Assembly: GCA_017649605.1 (NCBI GenBank)
Contig: JAGCGL010000076.1
Span: 1 to 34,482, forward strand
From: Spirochaetia bacterium
GTDB lineage: Bacteria; Spirochaetota; Spirochaetia; CADAEX01
Direction: 5' to 3'
DNA: 34,482 bases
Shown here: in pieces, positions 6,921 to 14,300 of the stretch
Layout: every line of letters starts with the position of its first letter
Numbering within the stretch: position 1 is the stretch's first letter
Translations under genes and position numbers: made by a program
The notes under the pieces: model-generated
What the model saw: only the letters and a program-made list of their open reading frames with translations
Told to the model about the DNA's origin: nothing
The model's database searches: none

Positions 6921-6930
6921 GAAAAAAATA

Positions 6931-6959
6931 TTGTCAGATTTATTTTCATAATGTTATAA
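6931..6959 (+). promoter_or_regulatory. Leaderless-type promoter of the symporter gene
   Basis: TTGTCA (6931-6936), 17 bases, TTATAA (6954-6959), then six bases to the ATG at 6966. No Shine-Dalgarno sequence lies between. The expected start of transcription falls on the first bases of the ATG. The same geometry recurs at five other genes in this window. Confidence 0.65.
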
Positions 6960-6965
6960 ATAATT

Positions 6966-8576
6966 ATGGCCTCTATTTTTAAGATTTCGGTCGAAGAGAT
7001 CGAAAAGCAGAGCGAAGAGCTGAAAAAACAGCTTCTTGCGACAAAAGCAAATTCAAAAGAGGTGACCTCTTCACTTCTCCTATTGGAAGAAATCATTGTT
7101 CGGCTTCAGGGGAATTCAGGCCACCCCACAGATGTTCAGATTCAGAAGCATCTGGGAAATGTTTCCCTCTCATTATCAAGTCATGGCGAGGAGTATAACC
7201 CGCTTGCCTCATTGAGCAGCTGGGATATAGAAAGCGATGAATATTGCAGAGATCAGATTCTCAGGGCTTATCAGGCAAACCTTAGTTACTGCCGCCGAAA
7301 CGGGAACAACATTGTCACAATAACTGTCCACGAGAATGAGAACCGCAAGGTAATAATAACATTCGTATGTATGCTGGCCGGCATTGTCATGGGGCTGGTT
7401 CTTAAGTGGATTCCACAGGCTGCTGCAGATTTTATCTCAAACAGCATTTTCTCCACAGCACAGACCCTTTTCCTCAATGCGATGTCATTGCTGCTGGCTC
7501 CGGTGGTCTTCTTCTCCATAACCACCAGTCTTGCCAATCTCTCGGGCAGTAAAGAGGCTGGCCGCATAGGGGGCAAGGTCATAAGCTCATATCTTGTCAC
7601 AACTGTCATAGCTGTCCTGATAGGATTCGGCATGGGATTCCTGTTCTTCATGGGCGATGTGCCAAAGCTTCCGGCAAGCCTTACGAATGCATCGACAGTT
7701 GCCGAGAATATAGAGGTCACTGTAAGCTCACTTCTGATTGGAATTATCCCGAAAAATATAATCCAGCCTATACTTGAAAGAAATATGCTTCAGGTGATTT
7801 TCGTCGCAGTGTTCTGCGGGCTTGCTTTGAGTATTTTGGGCGATAAAACCGACAGGATACGGAATATCATCAGAGAAGCAAATACTCTTTTCCTCAAGAT
7901 GATGGAAATGGTGATATCATTCATTCCCCTTGCAGCATTCGCATCGATGGCCCTCCTTGTTTACAGCTGCGAGGCTTCGACCCTGTTCATGCTTATCACA
8001 TTCCTCCTTTCTATTGCTGCAGGCAGCATAATCCTGATCCTGGTCTACATGTTCATGATTGTGGCAATAGGCCATATATCGCCTATCCCATATGTAAGGA
8101 AAGCCCCGATGTATCTTCTTACCCCGTTCACTCTGGCAAGCAGCAGCGTATGCATTCCTCTGACAATTGACTTCTGCCAGAAGAGACTGGGTGTGTCAGA
8201 AAAGATATCCAGCTTTGGAATTCCGCTTGGAGCCACAATAAATATGAACGGATGCGCATTGTCTGTGACAATCTCTGTTGTCATGCTGGCAAAGATGTGC
8301 GGTATTGAGCTGGCTCCCGCCGACTGGATCCAGATAGGTATAATGACAATGCTTCTCTCGGCAGGAGCACCTGGCGTACCCAACACAGGTCTGGTGATTA
8401 TTGCAACCCTGCTTTCCTCCACACCAATTCCGGCATCTACCCTCGGGTTCCTCATCGGTATATGGAATATTGTGGACCGTATAGATACAGCAAGCAATGT
8501 CAACGGCGACATTGTCACAAGCATGGTGGTAGCTGCCAGCGAGAATGAATTGGATTCAGAAGTTTATAAAAGGTAG
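6966..8576 (+). CDS. SLC1/DAACS-family cation symporter with an N-terminal degenerate RsbW-like domain
   Basis: A 536-residue protein in two parts. Residues about 130-525 are an elevator-type symporter of the glutamate/neutral amino-acid (DAACS, SLC1) family. They show the serine-rich hairpin ASSSVCIPLT (391-400), NMNG (426-429, NMDG in most members), the second hairpin SAGAPGVPNTG (465-475) and the last helix DRIDTASNVNGD (504-515). In that helix Asp507 stands where acidic-substrate carriers have the carboxylate-binding Arg, so glutamate or dicarboxylates are unlikely substrates. Residues about 10-122 look like a worn GHKL/RsbW-type ATPase fold: LLEEIIVRL, VQIQKHLGNVSLSL, HGEEYNP and LSYCRRNGNNIVTIT. 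The Asn and glycine-rich loops that bind ATP are missing. It is read from a leaderless-type promoter and followed after five bases by the SDR gene. Confidence 0.87.
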   Translation: MASIFKISVEEIEKQSEELKKQLLATKANSKEVTSSLLLLEEIIVRLQGNSGHPTDVQIQKHLGNVSLSLSSHGEEYNPLASLSSWDIESDEYCRDQILRAYQANLSYCRRNGNNIVTITVHENENRKVIITFVCMLAGIVMGLVLKWIPQAAADFISNSIFSTAQTLFLNAMSLLLAPVVFFSITTSLANLSGSKEAGRIGGKVISSYLVTTVIAVLIGFGMGFLFFMGDVPKLPASLTNASTVAENIEVTVSSLLIGIIPKNIIQPILERNMLQVIFVAVFCGLALSILGDKTDRIRNIIREANTLFLKMMEMVISFIPLAAFASMALLVYSCEASTLFMLITFLLSIAAGSIILILVYMFMIVAIGHISPIPYVRKAPMYLLTPFTLASSSVCIPLTIDFCQKRLGVSEKISSFGIPLGATINMNGCALSVTISVVMLAKMCGIELAPADWIQIGIMTMLLSAGAPGVPNTGLVIIATLLSSTPIPASTLGFLIGIWNIVDRIDTASNVNGDIVTSMVVAASENELDSEVYKR

Positions 8577-8581
8577 GTGAC

Positions 8582-9448
8582 ATGAGAAAAAAAGCTTTTA
8601 TCACAGGCGGCGAGCGGGGAATAGGAAGGGGCATTGCCCTGGCCCTTGCGGCAGAAGGCTATGATGTGGCTTTCTCTTATTATGAGAAAGAACAGAATTC
8701 AGAAAAAGCTGTCCAGTATACAAAAGAACAGATCGAAGCGCGGGGAGGGCAGTGTTTCGCCTACTCTGCGGATCTTTCTAAGCCAGAGACTGCAGAGGCT
8801 CTTTTCAGCAGGGCCGTGACAGATTTAGGCGGTCTTGACCTTATGGTGAACAACGCTGGAGTCAACAGGCCAAAGCCTATTTATGAATTTACCGATGAGA
8901 ACTTTGACTATCTGATCACTCTGGATTTCCGCAGCTACATTATGATGATGCGCCATGCATCTGCCTACATGATTGCCCACAAGACAAAAGGCTGCATAAT
9001 CAATATAACATCTTCAAGAGGCGAACGGGTCTACCCCAACTGCGGTCTCTACTGCAGCATGAAGGCTGGACTCAACCGGGCTGTCGAGGCCTTTGCCCTG
9101 GATGTGGCACCATTTGGAATCAGGATAAACAATGTGGCGCCCGGTGCTGTACGGATCCGCACCAAGGAAGAGCTTGCCGATATGACATTCGGCGCAGACA
9201 CCGACTACTTCTGGAACAGAGAGTTTTTGGACAGGTCAAAGCCTATTGAAAGCGACTTCTGGGATGGACTGGGCAAGAAGATTCCATTGGGCAGAGCAGC
9301 CTTCCCTGAGGATATTGCGAACGCAGTTGTATTCCTCTCTTCCGACAAAGCCTCTTATATAACTGGAGTCACACTCCGTGTTGACGGTGGCCTTATACTG
9401 CCCGGCATGCCCGAAGGTTCTGCCGCCACCGATGACGGCTGGAGCTGA
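8582..9448 (+). CDS. SDR-family NAD(P)-dependent oxidoreductase
   Basis: A 288-residue classical short-chain dehydrogenase/reductase in the cytoplasm. The nucleotide-binding motif is TGGERGIG (8-15), NNAG is at 90-93, and the catalytic triad is Ser144/145 (ITSSRG), Tyr157 and Lys161 (YCSMK). The C-terminal part DGGLILPGMPE is shared with a glucose-dehydrogenase/3-oxoacyl-reductase-like subgroup of gut bacteria. The true substrate cannot be read from the sequence. An AGGTGA site precedes the ATG. It lies five bases after the symporter and six before an MFS transporter. This spacing suggests one operon in which a compound is imported and reduced or oxidised, but that link is inferred. Confidence 0.85.
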   Translation: MRKKAFITGGERGIGRGIALALAAEGYDVAFSYYEKEQNSEKAVQYTKEQIEARGGQCFAYSADLSKPETAEALFSRAVTDLGGLDLMVNNAGVNRPKPIYEFTDENFDYLITLDFRSYIMMMRHASAYMIAHKTKGCIINITSSRGERVYPNCGLYCSMKAGLNRAVEAFALDVAPFGIRINNVAPGAVRIRTKEELADMTFGADTDYFWNREFLDRSKPIESDFWDGLGKKIPLGRAAFPEDIANAVVFLSSDKASYITGVTLRVDGGLILPGMPEGSAATDDGWS

Positions 9449-9454
9449 CCTTTT

Positions 9455-10612
9455 ATGAAAGAGAACAGCAAGTACCAGCTTTTACAGTGCTCATATTACG
9501 CAAGCCATTGTGTTATCTTAAGCTATGCTGTCTATTATCTGACTATTGCCGGCCTTTCAGACCGGAGCATAGGACTGCTTATTGCCCTGATATGCGCTCT
9601 GAGCAGCATTGCCCAGGGGGCGGCAGGCCGTCTTGCAGACAGAAGTACCAAGCTTACCTGGAAAAGGCAGCTCCAGGTTTATGCTATTCTAGAGATTATC
9701 CTCTCCATCATCCTTTTTCTTCCAGGCGGTTCCTTTGCCACAGGTGTCATATTTGCCCTTCTTATTCTGTTCTCCATGCTGATGATGCCTATGGTGAACG
9801 CCGCCGGCTTTCATTACAAGGATGCTGAGAAAAAAGTGGATTTCGGCATAGCCAGGGGACTCGGATCTCTATCCTATGCAATCACAGCCTTTATAACAGG
9901 AAAGCTGACAGTCCGGTGCGGCCCCTCCATGATTCTTTACCTGAACATCCTGGCATCTGTTTTTCTGCTGTGTGTCACCACTTCTATGCCCTATTTTGCC
10001 AGAGTTCGGCAACCCGGTATAAAGACAGAGGCCGCAAAGCCCGGGAAAAACCTGCTCCGCACCTACCCGGTCTTCTTTATCACTGCAATCGGAGCAATGC
10101 TGTTTGTATTCTTCAACAACATGGTGGCAATCTACATGCTCAGGATTATGGAGCGCGTGGGTGGAGACAGCGGCAGCATGGGAACTGCATTGGCCATAGC
10201 CGCATGCGCAGAGCTTCCTATGCTTTTCCTTTACAGCAGGCTGGCAAAGCATGTGTCGGCACTTAAACTTATAGTCATATCTGGATTTTTCTTCTCCCTT
10301 AAGGGAATCCTTTTTATCGCAGCGCCAAATGTTCAGACTATTTATGCAGTACAGCTGCTGCAGAGCGTATCCTTTGGCCTTTTAGTGGGAGCAAAAGCCC
10401 ATTATGCCGACACCTGCATGGCAGAGGAGGATAAGGTTACAGGCCAGTCTGTAATGACAATGACCGAATCTCTGGCCAGCGTCCTTGCCAGCCTGACAGG
10501 TGGCCTTCTGATGGGAAGCGGTGGAATAGTGCTCCTTCTTTGGTGTGCAACAGGAGCAGCTATTGCCGGAACATTGTTAATAGGATTTATAGCTCATGAA
10601 AACAGCAAATGA
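9455..10612 (+). CDS. Major facilitator superfamily transporter
   Basis: A 385-residue integral membrane protein with about twelve hydrophobic helices. The loop between helices 2 and 3 reads GRLADRST, a form of the MFS motif A (GxLaDrxGrk). Overall pattern resembles the LacY/nucleoside-permease-like MFS_1 group more than drug exporters, and the substrate is unknown. The ATG at 9455 is six bases after the SDR stop, and the gene overlaps the next by 17 bases, so translation is probably coupled. No unusual residues or frame breaks are seen. Confidence 0.82.
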   Translation: MKENSKYQLLQCSYYASHCVILSYAVYYLTIAGLSDRSIGLLIALICALSSIAQGAAGRLADRSTKLTWKRQLQVYAILEIILSIILFLPGGSFATGVIFALLILFSMLMMPMVNAAGFHYKDAEKKVDFGIARGLGSLSYAITAFITGKLTVRCGPSMILYLNILASVFLLCVTTSMPYFARVRQPGIKTEAAKPGKNLLRTYPVFFITAIGAMLFVFFNNMVAIYMLRIMERVGGDSGSMGTALAIAACAELPMLFLYSRLAKHVSALKLIVISGFFFSLKGILFIAAPNVQTIYAVQLLQSVSFGLLVGAKAHYADTCMAEEDKVTGQSVMTMTESLASVLASLTGGLLMGSGGIVLLLWCATGAAIAGTLLIGFIAHENSK

Positions 10613-11660
10613 ACTGTTCATATTCTCCATCTTTTTGCTTTTGCCCTGGCTGGTGTTTTCCAATCCGGCAGATTATGCGGCACGGGCATCCAATTTCGAT
10701 GGAAAAATATTCAAAAATGAACACGAGTTCATACTTCTGCTGAACGAGCCCAAGGATGTCCCCACCGGCGTAATTTCTGACAAAGAGACTATCCCGGAAA
10801 GCAGGCTCCCTCTTAAGGTGCCCGATTTTACAGGCGACAGCACTGGCAAGGAGCTCTTCTTCACCTGGTTCGGCCACTCCTCTCTGTTCATCCAGATGGA
10901 TGGGAAGAATATCCTTTTCGACCCTGTTTTCAGCAGCCGCTCCTCCCCTGTGCAGTTTGCCGGCCCTAAAAGGTTTACACCGCCACCCTGCTCCATAGCA
11001 GACCTGCCGGAAATCGACATCCTTATAATCTCCCACGACCACTACGACCATCTGGATAAGATTGCAATAAAAAAGCTGGATTCAAAGGTTAAAAAATATG
11101 TGGTTCCACTAGGAGTGGAGAAGCGCCTTATAAAGTTCGGAATAGCTGCTGACAAGATCATCAACATGGCCTGGTGGGAGGAAATCCGGGAAGAGGGACT
11201 GACCATAGCCTGTACCCCGGCCCGCCACTTTTCCGGCAGAACCCTTACCGACCGGTTTGAGACCCTGTGGGCCTCCTGGGTGGTATCTGACGGAAAGCAC
11301 AAAATATTCGAGAGCGGCGACAGCGGCTGGGATGACCATTTCCAGCGCATAGGGGAAAAATATGGCGACTTTGACCTTGCGTTTATAGAGGCGGGCCAGT
11401 ACGACATCCGCTGGCCGTCGGTGCACATGAAACCGGAAGAATCCTTCGAAGCTGCCAAGGCGTTGGGGGCAGAATATGTGGTTCCAATCCACTGGGGAGC
11501 CTTTAAACTGGCACGCCACCCCTGGGATGACAGCGTCCAGCGGATGGTAAAAGCGGCCGATGGAAGCGGCATAAAAATCATCACCCCTTATATAGGGGAG
11601 ACTGTTCCATTCTCCAGAATCTTAGAGTTCCAGACCCGCTGGTACGGACCTATAAGGTAA
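10596..11660 (+). CDS. Secreted metallo-beta-lactamase-fold hydrolase, NAPE-PLD-like
   Basis: A 354-residue protein with an N-terminal signal or anchor (about residues 6-22), so it probably acts in the periplasm. The metal site SHDHYDHLD (146-154) provides HxHxDH. Flanking motifs are WFGHSSLFIQMDG (91-103), DPVF...GPKRFTPPP (109-131), TPARHFSGR, SGDSGWDDHF and PIHWGAFKL. They are the signature set of N-acyl-phosphatidylethanolamine phospholipase D and its bacterial relatives, rather than of true beta-lactamases. It could hydrolyse a phospholipid or related ester; the exact substrate is not shown. It overlaps the MFS gene and is followed by lipid-related genes (flippase-like protein, PssA, Psd), which fits a lipid role. 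Confidence 0.86.
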   Translation: MKTANELFIFSIFLLLPWLVFSNPADYAARASNFDGKIFKNEHEFILLLNEPKDVPTGVISDKETIPESRLPLKVPDFTGDSTGKELFFTWFGHSSLFIQMDGKNILFDPVFSSRSSPVQFAGPKRFTPPPCSIADLPEIDILIISHDHYDHLDKIAIKKLDSKVKKYVVPLGVEKRLIKFGIAADKIINMAWWEEIREEGLTIACTPARHFSGRTLTDRFETLWASWVVSDGKHKIFESGDSGWDDHFQRIGEKYGDFDLAFIEAGQYDIRWPSVHMKPEESFEAAKALGAEYVVPIHWGAFKLARHPWDDSVQRMVKAADGSGIKIITPYIGETVPFSRILEFQTRWYGPIR

Positions 11661-11677
11661 AAATCTCTTATAAATAC

Positions 11678-11710
11678 TATAATTATGCCGATAAAATAAT
11701 TAATCGGTAT
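11678..11710 (+). promoter_or_regulatory. -10 box and hairpin covering the start codon of the flippase-like gene
   Basis: A perfect TATAAT (11678-11683) is present, without a good -35 box 17 bases upstream. The inverted repeat ATGCCGAT (11685-11692) / ATCGGTAT (11703-11710), with one G-T pair, would fold in the leader and bury the first two bases of the ATG at 11709. No Shine-Dalgarno sequence is visible. Confidence 0.4.
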
Positions 11711-12755
11711 GAAAAAAGAGCTTTTCTGGACTATTGTAACACTTATTCTCTCTATTCTCACCATGTATATCTGCTTCGATAAGAGCAGCCTATCGGTCCA
11801 GGAGTTTGTCGATGCAGTGCGGCATGCCAACATACTATGGCTGGTTCCCGCTGTTGTCTGCATGCTCCTTTTCATCTGGTTCGAGGGAAAATCCCTTACC
11901 CTTATCTCCCGTACTCTGGGTTATCCTGTAAAGAAGAGAAAAGGTTTCCTCTATGCATCTGCCGATATCTACTTCTCATCCATAACTCCATCTGCCACAG
12001 GCGGACAGCCTGCAAGTGCATATTTCATGTATATAGACGGCATCCCTGCCGAGGTGGTTACAGCAGCCCTCATTCTGAACCTTACCATGTACACCCTTGC
12101 CATAATCGCACTGGGTCTTTTCTCGGTAATCTTCTTTCCGGGCATCTTCTTCAAGTTCACCCTCTCCTGCAAGGTTATGATCCTGTTCGGCATCTTCTCA
12201 ATGGTACTCCTAAGCCTCTGCTTCATAATCCTGCTGAAGAAAAAGATTGTCCTCCTGAAGGCAGGAAGCGTTATTTTCTTTATTCTGCGCAAACTTCATT
12301 TCAAGAACCTGGCCGAAAAACTTGAGACCAGGTTCAATAAAGGGCTTGAGAAATACAACCTGTGTGTCAACGAGCTTTCTGGAACCAAAGGACTTTATAG
12401 CAAGATCTTCTTCCTTAACCTTCTGCAGCGGGCATCCCAGATCCTGGTTCCTGTCTTTGTATATTTTGCCCTCCACGGTGACTATTCCAACGGATTCATG
12501 ATATTCATAATCCAGTGCTATGTGGTGGTGGGTTCCAACTTCCTTCCTATGCCAGGTGCTGTCGGAATCTCGGAATTCATCATGTTCTTCGGCTACTCCA
12601 TGCTTATGAGCAACGACTTGGCAGTAGGACTGGCTATAGCAAGCCGAGGTATTTCTTTCTATACCTGTAGCATTGTATCACTTTTTACTGTAATATTAGG
12701 ATATATATTCATCAGGTTTATACAGCACAGAGGAAAAAGCGAGGTGCAACCATGA
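11709..12755 (+). CDS. Lysylphosphatidylglycerol-synthase-TM / flippase-like membrane protein
   Basis: A 348-residue inner-membrane protein with about eight hydrophobic helices, from the family found as the membrane half of MprF and as stand-alone YbhN/AglD-like proteins. The family marks are SITPSATGGQPASAYFMYIDG (about residues 95-115) and FLPMPGAVGISEFIMFFGY (about 278-296), both conserved turns rich in Gly and Pro. It has no LPG-synthase catalytic domain, so transfer of lysine to lipid is not expected; lipid flipping or export is more likely. It ends four bases inside pssA (ATGA-type overlap region) with GAGGTG before the pssA start, tying it to phospholipid synthesis. No ribosome site is visible at its own ATG. 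Confidence 0.83.
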   Translation: MKKELFWTIVTLILSILTMYICFDKSSLSVQEFVDAVRHANILWLVPAVVCMLLFIWFEGKSLTLISRTLGYPVKKRKGFLYASADIYFSSITPSATGGQPASAYFMYIDGIPAEVVTAALILNLTMYTLAIIALGLFSVIFFPGIFFKFTLSCKVMILFGIFSMVLLSLCFIILLKKKIVLLKAGSVIFFILRKLHFKNLAEKLETRFNKGLEKYNLCVNELSGTKGLYSKIFFLNLLQRASQILVPVFVYFALHGDYSNGFMIFIIQCYVVVGSNFLPMPGAVGISEFIMFFGYSMLMSNDLAVGLAIASRGISFYTCSIVSLFTVILGYIFIRFIQHRGKSEVQP

Positions 12756-13462
12756 TTGGTTTTTATGATTACACAGTCATCCTTACATATCTTTCCATGA
12801 TTTCCGCCACATGCGGAATTATCTTCTGTCTGAACAACATTGGACATCCATACATAGGTATGTTCTTCCTCCTCCTCTGCGGACTGTGCGATGCTTTTGA
12901 CGGGAAAGTGGCCCGGACCAAGAAAAACCGTACCCCCCGGATGAAGAAGTTCGGCATCCAGATCGATTCCCTCTCCGACCTGATTGCTTTCGGAGTGCTG
13001 CCGGCATGTATCGGAATTGCCATGATGCGGTGTGGCATATACTACGAGACCCTGCCTAACACTATCTTTTTCTTAAAGCTTACAGAACGGGCCCTGGGTG
13101 TAAAGATTGCCTTTACTGTGACTGCAACATTCTATACCCTTGCCGCCTTGATACGCCTTGCATACTTCAATGTGCTGGAGGAAGAGCGGTTTGAGGCCGA
13201 TGATTCTGCCGGCAAGTTCTTCCACGGACTCCCTGTAACCAGCGCTGCCCTTGTCTTTCCAACTGTGCTTCTGTGCCATATTGTGTTCAGCATGGATTTC
13301 ACATTCCTCTACTCTATTCTTATGGTAGCCATGGGCATCCTGTTTATCTCGGACATCAAGGTCAAGAAACCCACCACAAAAGATGTCTTTGTGATGATTG
13401 CCTTTGGAGCGGTGGAGGCTATTGTCTTGGGTCTTATTTTCATATTCCTCAAGAACCGCTGA
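12752..13462 (+). CDS. pssA: CDP-diacylglycerol-serine O-phosphatidyltransferase
   Basis: A 236-residue CDP-alcohol phosphatidyltransferase in the inner membrane. It should make phosphatidylserine from CDP-diacylglycerol and serine. The catalytic motif is present as D47xxD50G51xxA54R55 ... G68xxxD72xxxD76. Twelve residues lie between AR and G, where most members have about eight. I recall the same longer spacer in other members of this PssA subgroup. The flanking FGIQIDSLSDLIAFG is typical of PssA and not of PgsA. The next gene, 18 bases on, is phosphatidylserine decarboxylase, which supports serine as the alcohol. GAGGTG lies eight bases before the ATG, inside the end of the flippase-like gene. 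Confidence 0.9.
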   Translation: MIGFYDYTVILTYLSMISATCGIIFCLNNIGHPYIGMFFLLLCGLCDAFDGKVARTKKNRTPRMKKFGIQIDSLSDLIAFGVLPACIGIAMMRCGIYYETLPNTIFFLKLTERALGVKIAFTVTATFYTLAALIRLAYFNVLEEERFEADDSAGKFFHGLPVTSAALVFPTVLLCHIVFSMDFTFLYSILMVAMGILFISDIKVKKPTTKDVFVMIAFGAVEAIVLGLIFIFLKNR

Positions 13463-13480
13463 TAAAACGCTGGATTTGCC

Positions 13481-14299
13481 ATGGATGGGCTGACTTTTCT
13501 CTATAAGACTGCTGTCGGCAGATGTCTCCTCAAGCTTCTTGCCTCCCGCCCTGTCTCTAAGCTGTGTGGTGCATTCCTGGATTCAAAGCTCTCATCATTT
13601 CTGATAAAAGGATTTGTCAAAAAGAACAGCATCGACTTAAGTGAATATGAGCTGGACGGAATAAAATCTTTCAACCAGTTTTTCAGGCGGCGCATAAAAG
13701 AGGGGAAACGCCCCTTCGATATGGATCCGGCACACCTGTGCTCTCCCTGTGATGGACTATTAACTGTGTATCCAATAAATGACGCGGGGACTGTCATCCC
13801 TGTAAAACAATCTGCATACACTATTGCCACAATGCTGAAGGACAAGGAACTGGCTTCAAGATACAACGGCGGCACCTGCCTGGTGTTCCGTCTGTGTGTG
13901 GACAACTACCATCGGTATGCCTACTCTGTTTCTGGGGCAAAAGGTCCAAATATTTTTATTCCAGGAATACTCCATACGGTTCAGCCTATTGCCTTAGAAG
14001 AGTTTCCTGTTTTTGCCCAGAACTGCCGTGAATATACTGTGATTGAGTCCTCTGAATTCGGCAGAGTGGTTCAGATGGAAGTTGGTGCCATGCTGGTGGG
14101 ACGGATTGTGAATCTGGAGCAGGCCGGAAAGGCTGAACGGGGGATGGAAAAAGGGTATTTCGAGTATGGCGGCTCCACTGTCATCCTGCTGATTGAGAAA
14201 GATAAGCTTACACTTCGGCAGGATATCGTTGCAAACTCCCAGAATGGAATAGAGACACCTGTCAAAATGGGTCAGTGCATCGGCACTTTGATAAAATAA
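13481..14299 (+). CDS. psd: Phosphatidylserine decarboxylase proenzyme
   Basis: A 272-residue pyruvoyl enzyme that turns phosphatidylserine into phosphatidylethanolamine at the membrane. The self-cleavage site is GGST, with Ser232 becoming the pyruvoyl group. The conserved residues Asp91 (SPCDG), His144 (DNYHRY) and His165 (GILHTV) are in place, so the proenzyme should mature normally. Cleavage would give a large beta chain and an alpha chain of about 41 residues. The first 60 residues match the N-terminal region of the longer Psd group (FLxSKLSS, INxxEYE-type pattern). Its stop at 14297-14299 is one base from the stop of the opposing S41 gene, leaving no space for a terminator. Confidence 0.92.
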   Translation: MDGLTFLYKTAVGRCLLKLLASRPVSKLCGAFLDSKLSSFLIKGFVKKNSIDLSEYELDGIKSFNQFFRRRIKEGKRPFDMDPAHLCSPCDGLLTVYPINDAGTVIPVKQSAYTIATMLKDKELASRYNGGTCLVFRLCVDNYHRYAYSVSGAKGPNIFIPGILHTVQPIALEEFPVFAQNCREYTVIESSEFGRVVQMEVGAMLVGRIVNLEQAGKAERGMEKGYFEYGGSTVILLIEKDKLTLRQDIVANSQNGIETPVKMGQCIGTLIK

Positions 14300-14300
14300 A

